A stretch of 16,846 nt of DNA from Methyloceanibacter sp. (GTDB lineage: Bacteria > Pseudomonadota > Alphaproteobacteria > Rhizobiales > Methyloligellaceae): contig JAENXG010000022.1 of assembly GCA_016649675.1 (NCBI GenBank), positions 1 to 16,846 of the forward strand, given 5' to 3'. How positions within the stretch are numbered: the stretch's first letter is position 1; every line of letters begins with the position of its first letter. A model generated the notes under the pieces. It did not search any database. It saw only the letters and a program-made list of their open reading frames with translations, and was not told the origin of the DNA. Both the position numbers and the translations under genes were made by a program. Below, one piece after another: positions 7,324 through 13,327 of this stretch.

Positions 7324-7842
7324 ATGGGAAGAGGCTTGGCGCTGACCGTTGCGCTGTTGGCGGCCCTATTCGGGGGCAGATTAGCGTCGGCCGCGGACGA
7401 GCGGCTTGCCTACGAGATCACCGAGACCGCTCCCGGCAGCCGAAGCCAAGGCTGGCATGGAGTGCTCTATGACCGGAGTGGGACAGCCATCGAGGTAGAG
7501 GTTGGCAAAGCCGTGATGTCGGATGTCGGAGAGTTGACGAGCGTCGCCAAGACTCAGAATTGGGTGCCCTACGGCATGATCCCGACCGAGATGCTGCGCT
7601 GGATGGAGGGCTCGGGGAAGGGCAACGTCATCATGGGCGAGGCCTGGTCCTACAGATTGTATTTGATCGGCGAGGACACGCGGTGCCCGTCCTGGCGGGG
7701 CGAGCTGTTACGCGACGGCTCCATCGTGGCGCCCGCCGCTGACGGGCCACCGGTGCTGACGCCCATGGGGCCTTTCATAAGCGGCCCGCATGGCTTCGCC
7801 CACACAAGCTGGAAAGTGCGCGCGACCGTCCGTTGCGGGTGA
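7324..7842 (+). CDS. exported protein of unknown function
   Basis: I do not recognise a family. The 172-residue product starts with a signal peptide (hydrophobic residues 5-17; likely cleavage after ASA at about residue 23). The mature part is about 149 residues, rich in Gly, Trp and Tyr with beta-strand-like segments such as GWHGVLYDRSGTAIEVEVG. It has just two cysteines, Cys121 in TRCPSWRG and Cys171 at the C-terminus, which could form a disulfide in the periplasm. No transmembrane segment follows the signal. The start is fixed by AAGGAG at 7312-7317. It is transcribed divergently from cysK and ends 20 bases from the converging small membrane-protein gene. Codon use and GC resemble the neighbours. 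Function is open. Confidence 0.72.
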   Translation: MGRGLALTVALLAALFGGRLASAADERLAYEITETAPGSRSQGWHGVLYDRSGTAIEVEVGKAVMSDVGELTSVAKTQNWVPYGMIPTEMLRWMEGSGKGNVIMGEAWSYRLYLIGEDTRCPSWRGELLRDGSIVAPAADGPPVLTPMGPFISGPHGFAHTSWKVRATVRCG

Positions 7843-7862
7843 CCTCAAGCTGGCGGCCGAGA

Positions 7863-8177
7863 TCAAGGGCCTCCGAGGGAATCTTGCCGCGCCTTGATCA
7901 GCTCGCAACGCTCGGCAAGGGCCTTGATCTCGTCGCCCCGCAACAGCCGGGCCAAGGGGTTGCCCTGGAGGCTGGTGACCCGACCGCAAGCGACCGCTGC
8001 GAGCTTGAGCTGCTCGGTCGACTGCTCAAGCGGCATCTTATCGAGGCCCTCTTCCGAGGGGAGGCTTGATTGAAGCTCGGCGGTCTCGGTCTGGATGGCG
8101 TGATAGGTCCAGTCAAACCAAGCGCCAATGGCGATGATCACGAGCGCCAACGCTAAGGCCAGGCCCCACTTCTTCAT
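7863..8177 (-). CDS. small membrane-anchored protein of unknown function
   Basis: The 104-residue product begins MKKWGLALALALVIIAIGAW, one hydrophobic segment at about residues 5-20 that may be a signal anchor or an uncleaved signal. The rest is polar and probably helical (TETAELQSSL, EIKALAERCELIKARQDS). Two cysteines, Cys64 and Cys91, would face the periplasm if the N-terminus is inside, and could pair. The ATG has AAAGGA 6 bases upstream. It starts 23 bases after the FecR-domain gene ends, so the two are very likely co-transcribed and may act together. No known family is recognised. The open frame, start signal and gene spacing support a real gene. Confidence 0.65.
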   Translation of the reverse strand: MKKWGLALALALVIIAIGAWFDWTYHAIQTETAELQSSLPSEEGLDKMPLEQSTEQLKLAAVACGRVTSLQGNPLARLLRGDEIKALAERCELIKARQDSLGGP

Positions 8178-8200
8178 TGCTCGTCCTTTCTCTGAATGAC

Positions 8201-8848
8201 TCAGTGCATCGTCACGGTCTCGATGGCGCGCGCGACCTTCTCGGCGGGCCAGACGGCAGGGGCTCCCGGGGCATCGAGCGGGGAGGCGATGTCGGTGCCC
8301 TGTCCGGGCGCGGACAGTGTCACGCTTCCGGCCTGGTTCGAGACGGTGACCTCTCCTTCCAGCAGCAGCACACCATATTTGGCATCGATCGGTCCGCCCC
8401 AGAACTCGGTCCCGCGCACGCCGATATCGGCAACCGGGGTTGAGATGGCGATGGTCTTCTCCTTGAGCTCCTTGATGCGCCCCGTGGCGAAACGGAAGGC
8501 GCCCTTGGTCGCCTGTAGCACGGTCTCGCCGATACCCTTGTCCGGATCGTAGACGTAGCGGTCGATCATGACGCTCGCATTCTCGCCCAGGGTGAGCACG
8601 GTATTGTCGCGAAAGGTGACTTGCATCCGCCCCGTGGCGCCGGTGCGAAGCTCGTCCTTCATATGGACGGGCGCGCCGATCACGGCGGTGGTGGAGGCGC
8701 CCGAGGCCGAGGCGACCTGAGCCTCGTTCTCAACCTTGTTGACGAAGCCGACGCGGGCGGTGTCCTCCTCCGCGGCGCAGGCAGCCAAAGGCGGGGTGAG
8801 GACGAGCAGGATGGCAAGGATGCGCATGACAGACGGCAAAGCGTGCAT
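8201..8848 (-). CDS. FecR-domain exported protein or lipoprotein
   Basis: The 215-residue product has a hydrophobic N-terminus (about residues 8-22) ending in PPLAACAAEE. LAAC (21-24) fits a lipobox, so Cys24 may be lipidated; ordinary signal peptidase cleavage after CAA is the alternative. The rest is a FecR-type beta-rich domain, recognisable from TGRMQVTFRDNTVLTLGENA (about 72-91), the DRYVYDPDKG segment (96-105), and KTIAISTPVADIGVRGTEFW (131-150). FecR domains occur in FecI-type sigma-factor regulators but also in many free-standing periplasmic proteins. This one lacks the N-terminal cytoplasmic anti-sigma region, and no sigma factor gene is nearby, so iron signalling is not supported. 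The ATG at 8848 has GGAG 8 bases upstream; a second Met is at 8827. The partner gene lies 23 bases downstream. Confidence 0.82.
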   Translation of the reverse strand: MHALPSVMRILAILLVLTPPLAACAAEEDTARVGFVNKVENEAQVASASGASTTAVIGAPVHMKDELRTGATGRMQVTFRDNTVLTLGENASVMIDRYVYDPDKGIGETVLQATKGAFRFATGRIKELKEKTIAISTPVADIGVRGTEFWGGPIDAKYGVLLLEGEVTVSNQAGSVTLSAPGQGTDIASPLDAPGAPAVWPAEKVARAIETVTMH

Positions 8849-9076
8849 CGCGGGCTCTCCGTTGGAGCAGAACCATCCTCGGCAGGGCAGGGGTCGCACG
8901 GCTAGGGATAAAGACGGGCCCGCATCATAGACGGAAGACATGCGATTCAGTAGAGGGATGAACCTCAAGGGCCGGGAGTTAAGGCTTTTCCTCTGGGCCA
9001 ACGGTCCCTGGGCTAGCAGCCAAGGAATCCGAATGTTATAGACCGCCCTCCTCGGAGGCGGGGCGCGACGCTTAAA
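8849..9076. other. 228-base gene-free stretch upstream of the FecR gene and tRNA-Leu
   Basis: No convincing open frame is seen. It should hold the promoter of the FecR-domain gene (- strand) and of tRNA-Leu (+ strand), but no clear -35/-10 pair stands out. A small imperfect dyad (CTCC/GGAG extended by CCGC/GCGG with a bulged C) lies near 9043-9060, just before the tRNA. It has no T-run. Confidence 0.5.
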
Positions 9077-9161
9077 GCGGGCGTGGTGAAACTGGTAGAC
9101 ACGCCAGATTTAGGTTCTGGTGGCTTCGGCCGTGGGGGTTCAACTCCCTCCGCCCGCACCA
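9077..9161 (+). tRNA. tRNA-Leu (anticodon TAG)
   Basis: This is an 85-base class II tRNA. The acceptor arms GCGGGCG (9077-9083) and CGCCCGC (9151-9157) pair. Anticodon stem CCAGA/TCTGG encloses loop TTTAGGT with anticodon TAG, reading CUA. A long variable arm follows, and the T loop is TTCAACT. Discriminator A is followed by an encoded CCA. Confidence 0.97.
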
Positions 9162-9237
9162 ACCAACTCCGTTGGATGGTTGTAAGTGAGATCGAGGCGC
9201 CCCGGGGCGCGCTGAACAGGCGATGGATTGAATCGGT

Positions 9238-10677
9238 ATGAATGTCACGGAAACGACGACCGAAGGTTTGCGCCGCCAATTGAAGGTGGTGATCGAGGCT
9301 GAGGAGCTCGAGCGGCGCCTCTCGGCGCGCCTTGACGAGCTGAAGGGCAAGGCCCGGTTGAAGGGCTTCCGGCCAGGTCACGTGCCGAAGGAGCATTTGC
9401 GCAAAGTCTATGGCCGCTCGGTGATGGCCGAGGTGGTGCAGCAAGCCGTTGCCGAGACGAGCCGCGAGGCCCTCTCCCAGCGCGAGGAACGTCCGGCCTT
9501 CCAGCCCACGGTTGGGCTCCCTGAGGGCGAGGCCGAGATCGACAAGATCTTTTCCGGCACGAGCGATCTCGCCTACACGCTCTCCTTCGAGGTGCTGCCG
9601 CAAATCGAGGTGATCGATTTCGGCAAGATCGCGATCGAGAAGCCGGTCGCCGAGGTAACCGATGACGATATCGGCAAGGCGATCGATCGGCTGCGCGAGG
9701 CCAACCTCCGCTACAAGCCGAAAGAGGGCGCCGCTGAGACCGGAGACCGGCTGACCATCGATTTCGTCGGCAAGATCGATGGCGAGCCCTTCAAGGGCGG
9801 CAGCACCGAGGACGCGCCCGTCGTGCTCGGCAGTGGCAATTTCATTCCGGGCTTCGAGGAAGGGCTTGCCGGCGCCAAGGCCGGCGAGGAGCGCGAAGTC
9901 GATGCGACCTTTCCCGAGGCCTATCCGGAAGCAAACCTCGCCGGCAAGACGGCGCGCTTCGAGGTGAAGGTCAAGGAGGTAGCGGCGCCGGAGACGCCCG
10001 CGGTCGACGAGGACTTCGCCAAGGGCCTCGGCGTCGAATCGGTCGAGAAGCTCCGCGAGACGGTGAAGAAGCGCCTCGATCAGGACCGGAGCCAGGCCTC
10101 GCGGCTCAAGTTGAAGCGGGCGCTGCTCGATGCCCTCAACGAAGGCCACAGCTTCGATCTGCCGCCCACCCTGGTCGACAACGAGTTCCAGGCGATCTGG
10201 CACCAGGTGACGGCCGACCTCGAGCGAGCCAAGCGAAGCCTCGCCGACGAGGGCACGACCGAGGAGAAGGCGCGCCAGGAATACCAAGACATTGCCGCGC
10301 GGCGTGTCCGGCTTGGGCTGATTCTTTCGGAGGTGGGCGGGCGCAGTCAGATCACCGTCACCGACGACGAGGTGAGCCGCGCGCTGCTTGAGCGCGTCAG
10401 GCAGTTTCCGGGGCAGGAGCGGAAGGTCTACGACTATTACCGCAGCAACCCCCAGCTCCTCGCCGAGCTCCGGGCGCCGATCTTCGAGGACAAGGTGGTG
10501 GACTATATCCTCGAGCTCGCCAAGGTGACGGAAACGCCAGTCACCGCCGAGGAGCTTTACGCCGACCCTGACGAGGATCACGACCACGCCCATCACGCCC
10601 ACGATCACCACCATGACCATGACCACGATCATCACCATGGTCACGATCATGACCACCATGACCACAAGCATGGGTGA
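9238..10677 (+). CDS. tig: trigger factor, ribosome-associated chaperone and peptidyl-prolyl isomerase
   Basis: Trigger factor binds ribosomal protein L23 at the tunnel exit and helps nascent chains fold. The 479-residue product has the N-terminal ribosome-binding domain with GFRPGHVP (43-50), the signature loop. An FKBP-type isomerase domain spans about 169-247 (GDRLTIDFVGKIDGEPF, then VLGSGNFIPGFEEGL), followed by the helical C-terminal chaperone arms. The last 37 residues (443-479) are unusual: 19 His and 11 Asp in HDH-type runs, likely able to bind divalent metals. E. coli trigger factor has no such tail. The ATG at 9238 matches the usual start (M-x-V-T-E-T) although no strong ribosome site is visible. 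clpP follows after 138 bases, a classic pairing. Confidence 0.97.
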   Translation: MNVTETTTEGLRRQLKVVIEAEELERRLSARLDELKGKARLKGFRPGHVPKEHLRKVYGRSVMAEVVQQAVAETSREALSQREERPAFQPTVGLPEGEAEIDKIFSGTSDLAYTLSFEVLPQIEVIDFGKIAIEKPVAEVTDDDIGKAIDRLREANLRYKPKEGAAETGDRLTIDFVGKIDGEPFKGGSTEDAPVVLGSGNFIPGFEEGLAGAKAGEEREVDATFPEAYPEANLAGKTARFEVKVKEVAAPETPAVDEDFAKGLGVESVEKLRETVKKRLDQDRSQASRLKLKRALLDALNEGHSFDLPPTLVDNEFQAIWHQVTADLERAKRSLADEGTTEEKARQEYQDIAARRVRLGLILSEVGGRSQITVTDDEVSRALLERVRQFPGQERKVYDYYRSNPQLLAELRAPIFEDKVVDYILELAKVTETPVTAEELYADPDEDHDHAHHAHDHHHDHDHDHHHGHDHDHHDHKHG

Positions 10678-10815
10678 TCGAGCAGGACAGACGACGGGCG
10701 GCCTCGAGGGGCATTGCCTCTTCCGTTTGCCCGTGCGACTCCATATGTAGGGGGCGAGCCTCAAGATTCGCGGGCTGCCTCGACGCGGCACCACCCCTCA
10801 GCTTTTGGGACACCC

Positions 10816-11466
10816 ATGAAAAATCCGGCCGACAATTATCTGAACACGCTTGTGCCCATGGTGGTCGAGCAGACCAACCGGGGCGAGCGGGCCTACGACA
10901 TCTATTCTCGCCTGCTTAAGGAGCGCATCATCTTCGTCACCGGCCCAATCGAGGACCAGGTCGCGTCCCTGATCACGGCGCAGCTCCTGTTTCTGGAGGC
11001 CGACAACCCGAAAAAAGAGATCTCGATGTATATCAACTCGCCGGGTGGCGTCGTCACCTCCGGCATGGCGATCTACGACACGATGCAGTTTGTCAGGCCC
11101 GCAGTTGCCACGCTGTGCATCGGCCAGGCGGCCTCGATGGGCTCGCTGCTGCTGTGCGCCGGGGAGAAGGGCATGCGCTACGCGCTCCCCAACGCCCGCG
11201 TCCTGCTGCATCAGCCCTCAGGCGGCTTCCAGGGCCAGGCGAGCGACATCGAGCGCCACGCCGAGGACATCATCAAGATGAAGCGGCGGCTGAACGAGAT
11301 CTATGTCCGCCACACGGGCCAGGACTACGCGACCATAGAAAGAACGCTCGACCGTGACTATTTCCTGTCGGCGGAGGATGCCCGTGCGTTCGGCATTGTC
11401 GACGAGGTGATTACCAAGCGGCACCCCTTGGACGAAAAAGTGGAAAAGCTCGTACCCGTATCTTAG
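10816..11466 (+). CDS. clpP: ATP-dependent Clp protease proteolytic subunit ClpP
   Basis: ClpP forms a two-ring tetradecamer with the peptidase sites inside, and works with ClpX (encoded next) or ClpA. The 216-residue product shows the complete Ser-His-Asp triad: Ser107 in GQAASMGSLLL, His132 in LLHQPSGG and Asp181 in LDRDYFLSAEDA. INSPGG (73-78) and the gating-region residues near VPMVVEQTNRGERAYDIYSR are also present. A short N-terminal propeptide, cleaved during maturation, is expected before about residue 15. ATG at 10816 is taken; the ribosome site is weak (GGGA). Upstream in-frame codons to 10714 do not look conserved. Length is normal. The 138-base spacer from tig contains CCATAT near 10742 but no convincing matching -35 element. 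Confidence 0.98.
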   Translation: MKNPADNYLNTLVPMVVEQTNRGERAYDIYSRLLKERIIFVTGPIEDQVASLITAQLLFLEADNPKKEISMYINSPGGVVTSGMAIYDTMQFVRPAVATLCIGQAASMGSLLLCAGEKGMRYALPNARVLLHQPSGGFQGQASDIERHAEDIIKMKRRLNEIYVRHTGQDYATIERTLDRDYFLSAEDARAFGIVDEVITKRHPLDEKVEKLVPVS

Positions 11467-11784
11467 GGCGCTGAGTCGGCTCCACGGGCCTTTGCGCCGG
11501 GTGCCCGTTAGGGCTAATCGGACGAATTTCAGACCTCCGCAGAGCTGCGTGAGAGACAGGCACGCAGCCTGCATCGGCAAAGAATCGCGGTGGGTAACCT
11601 GCCCAGCGCGGAAAACTGGGATTAATCAATCCTTGATCAGTGCCGCCCTAGCATGCTGAGATTGCCCTTCGGGCAGCTTTTCCTCGGAGGAGGGGGCTCA
11701 CACTTGCGAGGCGGGAAAGAAGGCCGATGGCGCCGCGGCGGATTTTCGCCCGGTTCTCCTGGCCGATAAGGACTGGATAAACGA
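11467..11784. other. 318-base clpP-clpX spacer with several dyads
   Basis: No convincing gene is seen. Three inverted repeats are present: ACGGGC/GCCCGT (11484-11489, 11503-11508), GCTGCGTG/CACGCAGC (11544-11551, 11561-11568; perfect 8 bp, 9-base loop), and TGCCC-TTC-GGGCA (11663-11675). The last is followed by GCTTTTCC and is the best candidate for a weak terminator or attenuator. AGCATGCT (11650-11657) is an 8-bp palindrome just before it. The spacer should also hold a clpX promoter, but none is clear. Confidence 0.5.
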
Positions 11785-13050
11785 ATGAGCAAGGTGAGCG
11801 GAACCGATTCGAAGAACACCCTCTACTGCTCTTTCTGCGGCAAGAGCCAGCACGAGGTGCGCAAGCTTATCGCCGGGCCGACGGTCTTCATCTGCGATGA
11901 ATGCGTCGAGCTCTGCATGGACATCATTCGCGAGGAGAACAAGAGCTCGCTGGTGAAGTCGCGCGATGGCGTGCCGACCCCGATGGAGATCTGCGCCGTC
12001 CTCGACGATTACGTGATCGGCCAGGATTACGCCAAGCGCGTGCTCTCGGTTGCCGTGCACAACCACTACAAGCGGCTCAACCATTCGAGCAAGAACTCCG
12101 ACGTCGAGCTTGCCAAGTCTAACATTCTGCTGATCGGGCCGACCGGCTGCGGCAAGACTTTGCTCGCCCAGACGCTCGCCCGCATCCTCGACGTGCCCTT
12201 CACCATGGCCGACGCCACCACGCTCACCGAGGCGGGCTATGTCGGCGAGGACGTGGAGAACATCATACTCAAGCTGTTGCAGGCCGCCGATTACAATGTC
12301 GAGCGGGCGCAGCGGGGCATCGTCTATATCGACGAGGTCGACAAGATCAGCCGCAAGTCCGACAATCCTTCGATCACCCGGGACGTGTCCGGCGAGGGCG
12401 TGCAGCAGGCGCTGCTCAAGATCATGGAAGGGACCGTCGCGAGCGTTCCTCCGCAGGGCGGCCGCAAGCACCCGCAGCAGGAGTTCCTGCAGGTCGACAC
12501 CACCAACATCCTTTTCGTGTGCGGCGGCGCTTTCGCCGGGCTCGAGAAGATCATCGCCGCCCGTGGGCGGTCGACCTCGATCGGCTTCGGCGCCAAGGTG
12601 GAAGCCGCCGACGATCGGCGCACCGGCGACATCCTCAAAGGGGTCGAGCCCGAGGATCTGCTCAAATTCGGCCTGATCCCCGAGTTCATCGGCCGCGTTC
12701 CCGTGATTGCCACCCTCGACGACCTCGACGAGGAGGCCCTGCTGCGCATCCTGACCGAACCTAAAAATGCCTTGGTCAGGCAGTATCAGCGCCTGTTCGA
12801 GATGGAGGACGTCCAACTCAGCTTCGCCGAGGAGGCCATGCGCACGATCTCCAAGAAGGCGATCGACCGCAAGACCGGGGCGCGCGGGCTGCGCTCGATC
12901 ATGGAGAGCATCTTGCTCGACACCATGTTCGAGCTGCCCTCCTTGCGCGGCGTTGAAGAGGTGGTGATCAGCTCCGAGGTGGTTGAGGGCAAGGCGCGCC
13001 CGTTGCGCATCTACTCCGACCGCCAAGAGGAGCTCGGAACGAGCGCCTGA
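11785..13050 (+). CDS. clpX: ATP-dependent Clp protease ATP-binding subunit ClpX
   Basis: ClpX is the hexameric AAA+ unfoldase that recognises substrates and feeds them into ClpP. In alphaproteobacteria ClpXP also controls cell-cycle regulators. The 421-residue product has the N-terminal zinc-binding domain with Cys15, Cys18, Cys37 and Cys40. Walker A is GPTGCGKT (118-125), the pore loop is GYVG (151-154), and Walker B is IVYIDE (179-184). The RKH substrate loop is at 227-229, and AAA+ sensor and C-terminal regions follow (KTGARGLRSIMES). The start at 11785 gives the usual short tail before the zinc domain. The nearest purine-rich site, AAGGA, lies about 13 bases upstream, longer than usual. 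It is separated from clpP by 318 bases and from lon by 277, so it may be transcribed on its own. Confidence 0.98.
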   Translation: MSKVSGTDSKNTLYCSFCGKSQHEVRKLIAGPTVFICDECVELCMDIIREENKSSLVKSRDGVPTPMEICAVLDDYVIGQDYAKRVLSVAVHNHYKRLNHSSKNSDVELAKSNILLIGPTGCGKTLLAQTLARILDVPFTMADATTLTEAGYVGEDVENIILKLLQAADYNVERAQRGIVYIDEVDKISRKSDNPSITRDVSGEGVQQALLKIMEGTVASVPPQGGRKHPQQEFLQVDTTNILFVCGGAFAGLEKIIAARGRSTSIGFGAKVEAADDRRTGDILKGVEPEDLLKFGLIPEFIGRVPVIATLDDLDEEALLRILTEPKNALVRQYQRLFEMEDVQLSFAEEAMRTISKKAIDRKTGARGLRSIMESILLDTMFELPSLRGVEEVVISSEVVEGKARPLRIYSDRQEELGTSA

Positions 13051-13116
13051 CGAACTGGCCTCATTCCTGCTTGCGGGGTGGGGCGAATCCTACTCACAAT
13101 GGCGGGGAAATCGAGA

Positions 13117-13138
13117 GGTTGCTTCTGGAGAAGCAGCC
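13117..13138 (+). other. stable hairpin between clpX and lon
   Basis: GGTTGCTTC (13117-13125), loop TGGA, GAAGCAGCC (13130-13138) gives a 9-bp stem with one G-T wobble. No T-run follows, so it is not a standard intrinsic terminator. It sits 2 bases before a possible lon -35 element. Confidence 0.45.
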
Positions 13139-13140
13139 AC

Positions 13141-13170
13141 TTGACGGCGACTACGCCCGTCGCCACCTAT
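13141..13170 (+). promoter_or_regulatory. possible lon promoter with an inverted repeat in its spacer
   Basis: TTGACG (13141-13146) resembles a -35 element and ACCTAT (13165-13170) could be a poor -10 at 18-base spacing. Between them the dyad GGCGAC-N7-GTCGCC (13146-13151, 13159-13164) could be a regulator-binding site. The -10 match is weak, so this is tentative. Confidence 0.3.
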
Positions 13171-13327
13171 GCTGGCTGGCAGGTTAACATGCCACAGGGC
13201 TGGGGTCCTCGTTTGCCGTGATAGTGTTGCGGTCGACGAACCGGCTCTTGGGGGGGAAACAAACAAGACGAGACCTGCAGCGGAACGCCTCGCGGTGCCG
13301 CCTAGCAAGAAAGAGACGGAACCTGCC

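Noticed and set aside
8201..8848. FecI/FecR iron-signalling system
   Set aside because: No sigma factor gene is adjacent and the protein lacks the cytoplasmic anti-sigma part; only the FecR domain is shared.
9072..9350. - strand frame with RRELNPHGRSHQNLN across tRNA-Leu
   Set aside because: Another antisense-tRNA artefact; it covers tRNA-Leu and the start of tig.
10564..10674. Tandem DNA repeat or CRISPR-like array at the end of tig
   Set aside because: The CAC/CAT/GAC pattern is explained by the His/Asp-rich coding tail; there are no regular repeats with unique spacers.
10716..10750. Heat-shock (RpoH) promoter before clpP based on CCATAT
   Set aside because: No CTTGAA-like -35 element stands at a proper distance; TTGCCT is about 21 bases away.
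9013..10794. Very long - strand open frame (593 codons) opposite trigger factor
   Set aside because: It is an antiphase reading of tig and tRNA-Leu in GC-rich DNA. The + strand has clear family motifs and the - strand translation is low-complexity with no family pattern.
11698..13026. Long - strand open frame opposite clpX
   Set aside because: Same reason: clpX is intact on the other strand, and this translation shows no domain.
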